Of a stretch of DNA of 47,371 nucleotides, positions 1 through 12,200 are shown in pieces. Source of the stretch: Bacteroidales bacterium (GTDB lineage: Bacteria > Bacteroidota > Bacteroidia > Bacteroidales > ML635J-15); assembly GCA_028686735.1 (NCBI GenBank), contig JAQUBO010000008.1, forward strand, positions 1-47,371, given 5' to 3'. The notes beneath the pieces were generated by a model. That model was not told where the DNA came from and made no database searches. It saw only the letters and a list, made by a program, of their open reading frames with translations. Position 1 is the first letter of the stretch. Every line of letters begins with the position of its first letter. The position numbers and the translations under genes are program-made.

Positions 1-13
1 GGCGCCTTACTTC

Positions 14-29
14 TCCGTCAGCTGACGGA
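14..29. repeat. 16-bp perfect palindrome at left edge
   Basis: Bases 14-29 read TCCGTCAGCTGACGGA, identical to their reverse complement. The palindrome lies just upstream of the first copy of a dispersed intergenic element. It could form a hairpin or bind a dimeric protein. No gene is visible in the first 180 bases, so its context is cut off by the window edge. Confidence 0.5.
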
Positions 30-44
30 TTAGCACAGGTGTAT

Positions 45-102
45 CTACACAAAGCTAATCGGATGAACGGCGAAGCCCTCACGAAGTAATAAAGCGGGTT
101 AA
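45..102. repeat. dispersed intergenic element, copy 1
   Basis: This stretch runs from CTACACAAAGCTAATCGG through AGCCCTCAC to AGTAATAAAGCGGGTTAA. It aligns over its whole length with 2886-2946, with about two small gaps and a few substitutions. The ends are weakly inverted: a CTAATCGG-type left end and a GCGGGTTAA right end. It is non-coding and lies 3' of the minus-strand SPFH gene. Its nature is unknown; it could be a small REP/MITE-like element. Confidence 0.55.
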
Positions 103-140
103 AAAGCAGTAAGTTTGAGAACAAGCATTGATCAACCAAA

Positions 141-169
141 AAAAAGGGTCAAATTTTGACCCTTTTTTT
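141..169. terminator. bidirectional intrinsic terminator
   Basis: A run of A is followed by GGGTCA (146-151), a 5-nt loop, TGACCC (157-162) and a run of seven T. The A run and T run lengthen the stem and make it work on both strands. It lies directly 3' of the minus-strand SPFH gene, whose stop is at 184-186, and would also end any transcript entering from the left. Confidence 0.8.
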
Positions 170-183
170 ATTGCAGTTTTATA

Positions 184-996
184 TTATTGATTAAGTATTA
201 ATGGCATTCCATCTGATCCCCCAATAACAACTATTTTTGAGTTTGGAGATTCTGCAAGTTTTAGAGTTGTTTCTATTCCTCGCATTTTTAACAAAGCAGG
301 AGTTAAGCTATTATTTATTATTTGATTTGCTCTAGCTTCACCTTCGGCTTCAATTCTTTTTCTTTCGGCCTCTTTTTCTTCTTTTTCGTTTCTAAACTGG
401 TAGGCTAATGATTCTTGTTCTTGTTGTAACTTTGTTTCAATTGCACTTTTAATTTGCGGTGGTAAATTAATCGATCTAATTAAGACTGCACGAGTTTCAA
501 CAGAATTGTCCTGTAATTTTTGTGTTGTCTCCGAAATAATTTCACCTTCAACTTCCGCTCTTTTAGTTGAGTATATTTCTTCGGCGGTATATCTACCCAT
601 AACTTGTCTTACTGTTGATCTTACTTCGGGAACAATAAGCTGATTCATATAGTCTTCGCCAAATTGCTGATGTAAAAACGGTAGTCTTGTAGGTATCGGA
701 TTAAAACGCACTGAAATCTCAACATTTATTGACAAACCATTTTTGTCTAATACATCCATTGTCTCTTCAGTTTTACGCTCTTTTACGTTATAAACAATAA
801 AATCATTCCATGGTGCAACAATGTGAAAACCCGGTTGACTAATCCTTGAAGTGTCTAACCCTGCACCAAAGGGTCTAAACGTAATTGCTCTCTCTCCAGG
901 TTTTACTATAAAAAACATAGAACTGCCAAAAATGATTAACAGTAATAATAATATCGCTCCAGCGATAATAAACTTTTTGTACTTTTGAATATCCAT
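184..996 (-). CDS. prohibitin-like SPFH/band 7 membrane protein
   Basis: This 270-residue protein has one N-terminal membrane segment (about residues 8-32). It is followed by an SPFH/PHB domain (about 28-195) with the VKPGERA.TFRPFG opening typical of prohibitin-type proteins. A charged Glu/Lys/Arg-rich helix (about 195-230, EKEEKEAERKRIEAEGEA) is the usual oligomerising coiled coil. The length and order match bacterial prohibitin homologues of about 270-290 residues. Family knowledge says these form large membrane rings that organise membrane microdomains or membrane proteases; the partner here is not visible. It is transcribed away from the window centre and ends at the terminator at 141-169. 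The universal stress gene lies 24 bases upstream on the same strand, so the two may be cotranscribed. Confidence 0.85.
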   Translation of the reverse strand: MDIQKYKKFIIAGAILLLLLIIFGSSMFFIVKPGERAITFRPFGAGLDTSRISQPGFHIVAPWNDFIVYNVKERKTEETMDVLDKNGLSINVEISVRFNPIPTRLPFLHQQFGEDYMNQLIVPEVRSTVRQVMGRYTAEEIYSTKRAEVEGEIISETTQKLQDNSVETRAVLIRSINLPPQIKSAIETKLQQEQESLAYQFRNEKEEKEAERKRIEAEGEARANQIINNSLTPALLKMRGIETTLKLAESPNSKIVVIGGSDGMPLILNQ

Positions 997-1020
997 AATT
1001 ATAAAATTTAGTTTTAGTTA

Positions 1021-1836
1021 TTAATTTTTTGGACTTACACACATAATAGGAACAGTTGATTTACGAATAAGTTTAATAGCCATGCTTCCAACAAAGAATT
1101 TTTGTATTTTTTTTTCTTGTCGAGTCATAATTACAATTAAGTCAGCGTTAATGTCATCAGCATAATCATTAATCTCATTAGCCATTATATCAATATTGTT
1201 TCTTGTTTTTAACAACTTAATCTGTGACTTTATTTGTAATTTATCAAATACTGCTTTGACCTGATGCATTTGTTTTTTGATAATATCACACATTTTTTCA
1301 TCTTCAAAATTTGTTGCCGACACAATATGAACCTCTGATTTATAAATTTTTGCAATTTTAATGGTTTGGTCAATTTTTTGCTTTGTTTCTTTTGTAAGAT
1401 CCAAAGGCAATACAATTTTATCACATCCTGTTTTGTTAGACCTGTTGGTAAAAACAACCAAGGGGCAATCTACATGGTTTAGAATACGTAAGGTGGTGGA
1501 TGAATGAGGCTTAGAACTAACATCAGTTCCAATAAAAATATAATCAGGTTTAAGTTCTCGCTCTGCATTAAGTATTTGAGTTATTACCTTCCCTGTTTCA
1601 ATTCGAGTATAAATTTTACCTCCAGCAAAACCTGACATTGGATCAATCAAACTATCAGCTTTGTTTTGAATAGTTTCGATTGTATTACTTTCATTATCAA
1701 TCTTTTTAAGACTAGGTATAACATGTAAAACATAAATATCTGCAGTAGTTTTACTAGAAAAAAACACACTCTGTTTACTAGCTATTTCGGCTTGTTTAGA
1801 AAAGTTTGTAGGAACTAAAATTCGGGTTTTTTTCAT
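1021..1836 (-). CDS. tandem universal stress protein (UspA family)
   Basis: This cytoplasmic protein of about 271 residues has two Usp domains, about residues 1-135 and 140-271. The first opens with TRILVPTNFS, the typical first strand of a Usp fold. The second ends with the segment SMAIKLIRKSTVPIMCVSP, which resembles the nucleotide-binding end of Usp domains (G..A..I.R....P.L). An in-frame GTG lies five codons upstream at 1851. The ATG at 1836 was preferred because MKKTRILVP is the usual Usp beginning. Bacteroidota carry many such tandem Usp proteins, generally tied to stress or energy limitation; the specific role is unknown. It precedes the SPFH gene by 24 bases and is divergent from the nucleoside phosphorylase gene. 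Confidence 0.85.
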   Translation of the reverse strand: MKKTRILVPTNFSKQAEIASKQSVFFSSKTTADIYVLHVIPSLKKIDNESNTIETIQNKADSLIDPMSGFAGGKIYTRIETGKVITQILNAERELKPDYIFIGTDVSSKPHSSTTLRILNHVDCPLVVFTNRSNKTGCDKIVLPLDLTKETKQKIDQTIKIAKIYKSEVHIVSATNFEDEKMCDIIKKQMHQVKAVFDKLQIKSQIKLLKTRNNIDIMANEINDYADDINADLIVIMTRQEKKIQKFFVGSMAIKLIRKSTVPIMCVSPKN

Positions 1837-1908
1837 AAATTTACTCTTCACATTTTATAATATCATAATTTTTGATATATTTACAAATATATTATATTTT
1901 ATTGAATT

Positions 1909-2787
1909 ATGAAAAAAATAGAAAAATCAGAGTTAATAATTAATAATGATGGTAGTATATTCCATCTTCATTTGAAACCGGAACAACTGGCAAAGGACAT
2001 AATTCTTGTCGGAGACCCTGGACGAGTAGCGTTGATATCAGAGCATTTCGACAAAATAGAGCACAAGGTTCAAAATCGTGAATTTATAACTCACACAGGC
2101 ACATACAAAGGAAAAAGAATTTCAGCCCTTGCTACAGGAATAGGAACAGATAATGTTGATATCGTATTGAATGAACTAGATGCTCTTGTTAATATTGACC
2201 TTAATAAGCGAATTGCTAAAGAAAACCACACAAAATTAAATTTAATTCGGCTAGGTACCTCAGGAGGTTTACAAAAAGATTTAGATGTTGATACATTTCT
2301 TATGTCCGAAATGGCAATAGGCTTTGATGGACTCCTAAACTTTTATGAAGATAGAGCAAAAATTGGTAACGATGATATTGAAAATGCTTTTCTAAAACAC
2401 ATGGATTGGAACCCACGTATTGCAACACCTTATTTTGTAAATGCCTCCGAAAGCCTTATGCAAAGAATTGATCAAGGTTTTAAGCGAGGTTATACTATTT
2501 CAGCACCTGGTTTTTATGGTCCGCAAGGACGCGAACTAAGATTAAAAATCCAAGACTCTAAAATTAACGATAAAATCAGATCTTTTAGATTTGAGGGTAA
2601 GCGTATAACAAATTATGAAATGGAAAGCTCAGCACTTTTTGGACTTTCGGCTCTGCTTGGTCATAACGCAGCAACTGTTTGTGTTATAATTGCCAACAGA
2701 TATGCAAAACAATACAGTAAAGATTATAAACCTTTTGTCAAAAATCTAATTAAAATTGTATTAGACAATTTGGCGAAAAATGACTGA
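1909..2787 (+). CDS. udp: nucleoside phosphorylase, uridine phosphorylase type
   Basis: This 292-residue protein belongs to the PNP/UDP phosphorylase family, which splits nucleosides with phosphate to free base and (deoxy)ribose-1-phosphate. Visible family motifs are GDPGR (about residues 36-40, phosphate binding), LIRLGTSGGL (about 112-121, phosphate/ribose site) and NYEMESSALF (about 235-244, the Met-Glu pair contacting ribose). The length is somewhat above the ~250 of E. coli Udp and close to other Bacteroidota homologues. No signal peptide is present, so it should act in the cytosol in pyrimidine salvage. It stands alone, divergent from the Usp gene across about 70 bases. Uridine specificity is inferred from overall similarity, so a purine or mixed substrate is possible. 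Confidence 0.85.
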   Translation: MKKIEKSELIINNDGSIFHLHLKPEQLAKDIILVGDPGRVALISEHFDKIEHKVQNREFITHTGTYKGKRISALATGIGTDNVDIVLNELDALVNIDLNKRIAKENHTKLNLIRLGTSGGLQKDLDVDTFLMSEMAIGFDGLLNFYEDRAKIGNDDIENAFLKHMDWNPRIATPYFVNASESLMQRIDQGFKRGYTISAPGFYGPQGRELRLKIQDSKINDKIRSFRFEGKRITNYEMESSALFGLSALLGHNAATVCVIIANRYAKQYSKDYKPFVKNLIKIVLDNLAKND

Positions 2788-3216
2788 TAACAACTAAAAA
2801 TAAATTACGAATTATTGACAAAAATATTTGCGATAAAGAGTAATGGCAACATAAGGATATATCTGCAAATTTTGATGTCTAGCAGCTACACAAAACTAAT
2901 CGTATGAACTGCTTTAGCCCTCACTGGAAGTAATAATGCGGGTTAACACTCCTTATTTTAATTGAATAGCACTATTAATAAGGCTTCTAAACTCAAAAAC
3001 ATATCGAATATAGGCTTTATGTCAATCGCCTAAAAACATGTGCAAGTTGCAAACCATACTGTTCGGATAAATAGAGGTTTGTATAAACAAAACAAAATAT
3101 ATTATATTTTTACATAATTTAATGACTAAAATCTTAATTTATACCCAACTTTTAAGTATTTTTATCGTTTAAATACTATAAAGTATGTTATGACACTTTT
3201 TATTTATGTTTAAATT
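2788..3216. other. 429-base intergenic region
   Basis: This AT-rich spacer lies between the nucleoside phosphorylase gene and the giant repeat gene. It holds one copy of the dispersed intergenic element (2886-2946). No convincing ORF, tRNA or strong terminator was seen. The last 100 bases should contain the promoter of the giant gene, but no exact TAnnTTTG element is present; TATGTTTA just before the start is the nearest match. Confidence 0.5.
2886..2946. repeat. dispersed intergenic element, copy 2
   Basis: This copy reads CTACACAAAACTAATCGTAT, then AGCCCTCACTGG, then AGTAATAATGCGGGTTAA. It aligns with 45-102 across the full length. Its two ends are imperfect inverted repeats (CTAATCGTAT against ATGCGGGTTAA). 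It lies about 100 bases 3' of the nucleoside phosphorylase gene. Confidence 0.6.
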
Positions 3217-6200
3217 ATGAAATTAAAATCTATTCATTTTAAGATATTATCTTTACTACTGTTGTTATTATTTAATTCAATAATTGCTTATGAAACTGAA
3301 TTAAACCTTAAGAGCATAAATATAAGTTGTGATGTTCATATTAAAGGTGCATTACTTCAGCCAGCTGGACCTTTTTGTATTACAGATGCTCCTGAAGATT
3401 TAATAGCCTCTATTCCTGGTGGCACTTGGTCTGGAAATGGGATAACTAATCCTGTAAATGGAACATTTGACCCCTCTGTTGCTGGAGCAGGAACTCATAC
3501 AATTACTTATAATTCTGCAAGTGGGAGTGAAACTATGACTATACATGTTGATGCTCTTGCAAATGCTACAATAACTCCTGCTGGACCTTTATGTGATAAT
3601 GATTTTGTCGTGTATTTGACTGCGGCAACTAACGGCGGTGTTTGGTCTGGAACAGGAATAACAAACCCAACAACAGGTGAATTTGATCCAAATATTGCTG
3701 GAGCAGGAACTCATACAATCCAATATACGGTTAGTAACGGAGCTCGTGTTAGTACCGAAACCGAAACCATAACAGTCTATTTAAGTCCAGACGCTTCTTT
3801 CCCTCCTATTCCAGATGTTTGTGAAACCGATCCAGCCTTTGATATTATTCCTGTAAACTCTGGAGGGACTTGGTCTGGAACAGGAATCACCAATCCAACA
3901 AATGGAACTTTTGACCCTGGTATAGCAGGCCCTGGAGCTCACCAAATTTCATATACTTTAACAAATGCTAATTGTACTTCGGTTGCTATAAGAAGAATAA
4001 ATGTTGACACACTTGTAATTGCAACTATTACACCAATAGGTCCATTTTGTGATGATGACCCGTCAGTAAACTTGACTTCTGTACACATTGGCGGAACATG
4101 GTCAGGAACAGGAATTACCGATCCTGTTAATGGAGTTTTTAATCCTGTAAATGCTGGTGTTGGCACTCATACCATCACTTATAATATAGTTTCGGGTGCT
4201 TGTACAGATACTGACAATATCGATATCGAAGTATTAACAGCTCCTGACGCTACCATAACTGATCCAGGGGAGTTTTGTAGCGATGATCCTCCAATAAACC
4301 TTGTTGCGGCAACTCCAGGAGGAATATGGGCAGGTTCAGGAATTACAGACCCTAATTTAGGAATATTTGATCCATCTATTGCAAACGATGGTGGAAATAA
4401 TATATCATATACAGTAAGCAATGCCGCATGCACTAGAGTAGATAATATTACAATATTTGTTTATGATAATGCCGTAGATGCAAGCATTATTTCTACAGGT
4501 CCCTTCTGTATTTCCGAAGGACAAATAAACTTAACTGCTGCTAGTCCAGGGGGAACATGGTCGGGGACTGCAATAATTGATTCCAACAATGGAACATTTG
4601 ATTTAGTGCTTGCTGGGATAGGGTCGCACAGTATAACTTATGAAGTTGGAAACCCACCATGTTTCGACTCAGATACTCAAATTATACAAATAGACGATAC
4701 TTTAAGTGCAATTATTAATCCCGTAGCACCTGTTTGTGAAACAGATGCGGCATTTAACTTTACTGCTGCAAATCTGGGTGGAGTTTGGACTGGCAATGGA
4801 ATTACAGATCCTGTAAATGGCTTATTTGATCCAAGTGTTGCAAGTGCAGGAGTTCATACTATTACATACACAATTACCCAAGGTGCTTGTACAAATATTG
4901 ATAATTTTAATATGCAAGTTGATGAGGCTGTAGATGCAACTATTAATCAAACTGGTCCTTTTTGTGAAACAGACACTGATGTAACATTAACGGCTGCTGA
5001 TAACGGAGGAATATGGTCAGGAACTGGAATTACTGATCCTGCAGCTGGAACATTTAATCCAAGTAGTGTAAGTCCTGGTATTTATACAATAACTTACTCA
5101 ATTTCTAATGGTACGTGTTCCGATTCAGATACAGAATTATTTACCGTTAGCACAAATCCTGATTCAGATTGGAGCATTATTGGTCCTTTTTGTGAGCAAG
5201 ATCCCTCTGAAAATATTATGCCTGCAATAGCAGGAGGTGTTTTTTCCGGAACAGGCATAACCGATCCTGTAAACGGCACATTTAATCCTCAAGCCGCTGG
5301 TCCTGGAACTCATAATATTACATATACACTTATAAATGGGGGTTGCACTTCCATTACAACTAAACCAGTTATTGTCTATGATGATGTTGATGCAACTATT
5401 ACATCTCTTGGTCCATTTTGTGATAACGATTATGTTCTTATTTTAACTTCTGCTGAGACTGGAGGCTTATGGTCGGGACCGGGTATTATTAACCCTACTT
5501 TAGGAGGATTTGATCCTGAATTAGCTGGTGTAGGAACACACGAAATAGTGTATAGTATTAGTAACACTAATTGTAGCGATAGCGATACTGCTTTAATTGT
5601 AGTTAATGCAAGTCCGGATGCAGACTTTACTCCTGTTTTTGACATTTGCGAAACAGACCCTCCATTTAATTTAATCCCAACAAATGCTGGTGGTGTTTGG
5701 GCAGGAGTGGGTATAACTGATGATGTAAATGGAACATTTGATCCATCTGTTGCTGGAGCTGGGCATCACATGATTTCATATACGCTTTCAAATGCAAATT
5801 GTACATCTGTAAAAATAAGACGCTTAGACGTTGACCCTCTCGTTGATGCAAGCATTACGCCTGTCGGTCCATTTTGCGAAGATGAAACCGAATTAATATT
5901 GACCGCTGTTGATCCTGGTGGGACATGGTCGGGAACAGGTATTACAAATACTTCTACAGGTGCGTTTAATCCTGCTATTGCTGGAGTAGGTTTGCATACA
6001 ATAACTTATGGACTTGCTGTTGGTGCTTGTGATGATACTGCAAGTATCGATATTCAAGTTGATACTATTCCTGATGCCACGATTTTTTCAGCTGGTCCGT
6101 TTTGCGAAACAGATGCTGCCATTAATTTATCTTCATTATTTCCTGGAGGTACTTGGTCTGGTAATGGAATTACCAATCCTACCAATGGAACATTTGACCC

Positions 6201-9200
6201 AGCAGTGGCTGGCAGTGGTGATTTTACAATAACTTACGATTTAACCAATGGAGCTTGCTCATCACAGGGAACTACAGTAATTCATGTCGATGCCCAAGTT
6301 GACGCAAGTATTACAAGTGTATCTCAGTTATGTGAATTTGATCCTGCATTTGATCTTGTGGCTGCAAGCCCAGGAGGCGTTTGGAGTGGAGTAGGTATTA
6401 CTGATGTAAATAATGGAACATTTGACCCAACTATCGCAGGAATAGCATTACACACTATAACATATTCAGTTATAAATGGAACTTGCTCAGATACTGATGT
6501 AATAACTATAGATGTTAGTGCTGACCCAGATCCTACAATACTTGGTGCAGGTCCATTTTGCTCTGATGATCCAGCCCTTAATCTTGTTCCCGTAACTACT
6601 GGTGGCTCGTGGAGTGGAGTAGGAATAACAAACTCATCTACTGGTACTTTTGACCCTTCTGCTGCTGGTGGGGGAGATCATGTGATTACCTACAATATCG
6701 CAATAGGGTCATGTTCAAATTCATCAAGCATTACTATTCATGTTGATGCTGGTGTTGATGCTACAATAACTCCTGCTGGACCATTCTGCTTATACGATCC
6801 TGAAATTAATCTAACAACAGCTTCAGCTGGTGGCGTTTGGTCTGGTGCAGGTATTACAGATATAAATTTAGGCACTTTTAATCCCAGTGTAGCTGGAGTA
6901 GGAACTGTTAATATTACATACAATATTGTCAATGGTCTTTGTTCTGATTCTGATAATATTAATATTGATATTTTTGATGCACCCGATGCTACTATTACAG
7001 ATCCTGGAGAATTTTGCAGCAATGATCCTCCAATTACTCTTACGGCAGCAAGTCCAGGTGGAATTTGGTCTGGCTCTGGAATTACTGACCCAGTTAATGG
7101 AATTTTTGACCCATCTGTGGCAAACGACGGAGAAAACAATATTATATATACAGTAAGTAATGCAAATTGTACATCTGTAGGGAGCATTATAATATATGTT
7201 TATGATGATGCCGTTGATGCTACAATTACTAGTGTAGGCCCTTATTGTATAAGTGAAGGAGAAATTACTCTTTCAGCCATTAGTCCTGGCGGAGTTTGGT
7301 CAGGTAATGGTATTATTAATGCCAATACTGGTGTTTTTGATCCAGAAATTGCGGGTGTAGGAACTCATTTAATAACTTATGATGTTGGAAATCCTGCATG
7401 CTTTGATACTGACACACAAATAATACAAATCGATGATACTACAAGTGCAATAATTAATCCAGTAAGTCCAGTATGTGAAAACTCTTCGGCATTTAATTTT
7501 ACTGCCGCTAATACTGGAGGTGTTTGGAGTGGAGCAGGAATTACAAATCAAACAAATGGAACTTTTAACCCCATAACTGCAGGAGCAGGAATCCACACAA
7601 TTACTTACACAATTACTCAAGGAGCTTGTACAAATACTGATAGTTTCGATATGCATGTTGACGCAAGTGTAGATGCAAGTATTACGCCTGCAGGACCATT
7701 TTGCAATAATCAACCAATTATTAGTTTGCATGCAGTTGATAACGGAGGAACATGGTCGGGTAATGGTATTGTGAACACTTCCACTGGATTATTTCACCCT
7801 GGTTTAGCTAATATAGGAGATAATATCATAACATATTCAATAGTAAACGGAACATGCTCAGATACTGACACAGAAACAATCCATATTGATGCTTTACCAA
7901 ATACAACAATAACACCAGTAGGTCCATTTTGCGAAAACGACCCAGCAATCAATTTAACAGCAGCAACATCTGGCGGTTTTTGGTCAGGAAACGGCATTAC
8001 AGAATCTTTTCTTGGAACATTTGATCCTATAACTGCAGGTAGCGGAAATCATATTATAACTTATGAAATTATAGATGGAGCATGCTTTAATTCTAGTACA
8101 TTAAATATAAATGTTGATGCATTTTATGATGCAACTATTACTCCAGCAGGACCATTTTGCAATACTGATTTACCTGTTAATTTAAATGCAGCTTCAACCG
8201 GAGGAGTGTGGAGCGGGACAGGAATTACAAACCCAACAACAGGTGTTTTCCATCCTGGAATTTCGGGACCTGGCGATTTCACTATACACTATGAAACGAA
8301 TAACGGTTTATGCAGCGATTTGAATAGTATAACTATTCATGTTGATGAGTTTGTAGATGCTGTTATTAGTCCTATTGCTGATTATTGTGAAACGGATCCT
8401 TTAGTAAATCTTGTTGCTACCAATCCAGGAGGCTTATGGAGTGGAAATGGTATTATTGTTCCTGCCATGGGTACTTTCGACCCGGCAACTGCTGGAAGTG
8501 GAGATCATTTAATAACTTATGAAATTACTACTGGTGCGTGCTATTCAATTGACACTGAAACCGTACATATTGACGCTCAACCAGACCCTACCATTACTCA
8601 TGTTCCCTTCTTGTGTGCTAATGAACCGCCATTTAACTTGACTGCTGCACAAGGTGGTGGTGTTTGGTCTGGTAATGGAATTACGAATTCAACTAATGGA
8701 ACCTTTAGTGCTTTTGTAGCTGCTGCCGGAGATCATATTATCACTTATAATATCATTAATGGAGTATGCTCTGCTAGTGATACAGAAACAATACATGTTG
8801 ATGCTTATCCAAACACTAATTTGTTGCCAGTTGGACCTTTTTGCGAAACAGATCCTGATGTTAATCTTGTAGAACCCTCATCAGGTGGTTTATGGACGGG
8901 AGACGGGATTACCAATACATTCACAGGTGTTTTTAGCCCAATAGTTGCCGGAGATGGAACACACGAAATAACCTATACAGTTATTAATGGTGCCTGTACA
9001 TCAGCTGGAACAACTAATATTATTGTTAACGGTTCTGTGAATGCCGAAATTACAGATGTAGGCCCGTTTTGTGAAACAGATGCTGCTGTAAATTTGGTAG
9101 CAATTAGTCTAGGCGGAACATGGTCGGGTAATGGAATTGTTAATTCAACAACAGGATTATTTAATCCATCAAATGCAAACATTGGAAATAACACTATTAC

Positions 9201-12200
9201 TTATTCTGTTCAAAATGGTGTTTGTAGCGATACTGACAACACAAATATAGTTATAGATGCGGCTCCTGATGTGTCAATTTTAACAACTGGACCATTTTGC
9301 GAAACTCAAGGAAATCAATTGTTCATTGCCAATATTGCTGGCGGTGTCTGGAGCGGTAATGGTATTGATGTTATGGGTAACTTTAACCCTGGTATTGCTG
9401 GTGTTGGAACTCATACAATAACATATACCCTTAACGCAAGTGCTTGCGTCGTTATTAAACAAGTTGATATTACTGTTAATGAATTTATCGATGCCGAAAT
9501 AAGTTCAACAGGTCCATTTTGTTATAACGACACACCATTTTATTTATCTGCAACAAATTCTGGAGGAGAATGGTCGGGGAATGGCACTAATTTAGACGGG
9601 CTATTTTCTCCAGCTTTGGCTGATGTTGGTACCCATACAATTACTTATGAAATTACAAACGGAGCATGTTTTGATAGTGATAATCAAATAATTACTGTCA
9701 ATAGTAATCCTGATGCGACAATTAGTGGGCCTTCTGATATTTGCTTAAATGACCCTATTTTCAATTATACTGCCGCAGATAATGGCGGAACTTGGTCGGG
9801 TGCCGGAATAACCGATGTTGTTGCAGGCACTTACAATCCTGCTGTTTCGGGGTCTGGTAGCTTTTTGATAGTCTATGAAATTACTGTAAATGGATGTTCG
9901 TCAATAGATTTTGACACACTAACTATTCACGACATACCTGTTGTTACAATCTCAGGACTCAATCAACATTACTGCCTAAATGATGAGGGCCACACTGTTA
10001 ATGTCTCTCCAACTGGTGGAGTTTTAACTGGCGATGGGATTGCTGGTACTTTGTTTGACCCTCAACTTGCAGGAGTAGGATCACATCAAATTACCTATGT
10101 CTATTCTGATATAAATGGCTGTTCAGATACTGCTTATTTTAATCTTGAAGTTCATGATATGCCAGTTACAAGTATTTCTGGAATAGATGACTATTATTGC
10201 ATTTATGCAGATACTGTTTATCCTGTAGTCTTACCTCTTGGCGGTACTTTAGTGGGACAAGAAACTTTAAACAACCTATTTATTCCACAACTTGCTGGAG
10301 CTGGTGAATTTGAACTAATGTATCATTTTACTGACATTTATGGATGTTCGGACACCTCTTATATTAATACAAGCGTGATAGATTATTCAACTATCGAATT
10401 TGATATTACTCAGCCTTTATGTTTTGCAGATTCAAATGGAGTAGTAATAGCAAATATTACTGAAGGGATTACACCTTTTAGCTATTTGTGGAGTGATTTT
10501 GATGCTAGCACTACTAATGATATCACAAACGTTTCATCAGGATGGTATCATTTATCTGTAACAGATAGTTTAGCTTGCATCACTGTTGATAGCGTTTTTG
10601 TTGACCAACCAGACGAACTAATTGTTGATGTAATAAGCCATTCTAATGCACGTTGTTATGGCATCGAAGATGCGTGGGCATTAGCAAGTGCAAGTGGAGG
10701 AACTCCTGAATATCAGTTTTTATGGAACGACGCACTGTCAACCGATTCAACATTATTAGAAAATATACCCGTAGGAAATTATATTGTAACTGTAACAGAC
10801 AATAACCTATGTCAGGCAACGGATACAGCTTATATTAGCGAGCCAGATACCTTATCTTTGAGTTTTACAGATATTTTAAATCCTAGCTGCTATATGTATA
10901 ACGATGGAGTAGTTACTGTTATTCCAGAAGGAGGAACACCAGAATACACCGCTGTTTGGAATGATGCTGATACAACTACTGGCTTTACTGTTTCTAATCT
11001 TTCAGCAGGATATTATTCTGTTACAATTACCGACAATAATAATTGTCAAATTTCTGATAGTATTTTAATTACTCAACCTGACTCCTTATATCTCGAAGCA
11101 ATTATAAATCCTGTAATTTGTACTCAGCAAACAGGATCTGTTGTAATTACAGCACATGGCGGAACAAGTCCTTATAATTATTACTGGTCAAGTGGAGATA
11201 CATTGGCTATATTAAACAATGTAATCTCACAAACTTATGGTTTAACAATTGAAGATGCGAACTCTTGTTCAATTGACACATCATTTTTTGTTCCAGCCGA
11301 AGGTAATATAAACGCAAGTATTACACAAACATACCATAATTTATGCTTTGGAGATAAAATAGCTGAACTTATAGCTTTTTCAAATCTTGCTGCTATGCCG
11401 ATTAGTTATCAGTGGTCTAATTTTGTTATAGACTCTGTAAATCCTAATTTACCAGCTGGTGAATATTTTGTTACCATTACAGATGCTTGGGGTTGTTCGG
11501 GAATAGATTCTATTATCGTGTCGGAACCTGAAAAACTAATTGTGGAGGTAACTTCACAAGATATTAAATGTAAAGGTGAGCTTACAGGAATAGCAAATGT
11601 AGAAATTCAGGGAGGAACACCATTCTATACGGTTGAATGGCAAAATGGAGATAGTGGCTTTATAACTACTGGATTAGGTCCTGGTCCTATTTGGGTAACA
11701 GTAACTGATGCAAACAACTGTTCCGAAAGTGGACATTCGATTATATCAGAACCACTAACAGGCATTACAATTGATGCAAATGTTAAACAAGTTACTTGTT
11801 ACGGTGCCGAAGACGGCGAAATTAACGCATTCGCAAGTGGCGGAAATCCTCCATACTGGTTTACTTGGTATATAAATGGAGTTGAAATAAACAGTGCTAC
11901 AATCAGAAACCTAGACCCTGGTTTTTACACACTTATGGTAAGCGATAATAACGGGTGTACTAAAGATACTGTAATACAAATTTATACAGTAAACTCTTTA
12001 ACTGCTACTGTAGAAGTAGGCAAAACATCGTGTATTGGTAATTATGATGGCTATATTGCAATATATGCAGAAGGAGGAACAGAACCATACTCTTACTACT
12101 TGATGGGTACTCAATGGAATTCAAATATTATCGATTCGTTGTGTAGTGGAGAATATTACATAAGTGTCTTAGATACAAATAATTGTGAATTTAATTTAGG

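Noticed and set aside
1..120. tRNA or rRNA fragment at the left edge
   Set aside because: No cloverleaf, TPsiC arm or conserved rRNA segment could be recognised. The similarity of 45-102 is to another intergenic copy in this window instead.
6738..7187. 149-codon open frame antisense to the giant repeat gene, plus about ten similar shorter frames across 3939-9462
   Set aside because: They mirror the repeated, biased codon use of the real gene and recur at the same place in several units. They have no independent family motifs or promoters.
3349..10386. CRISPR-like regular repeats
   Set aside because: The period is ~225 bp, the repeats are diverged and fully in frame as protein, and there are no short identical repeats with unique spacers and no cas genes.
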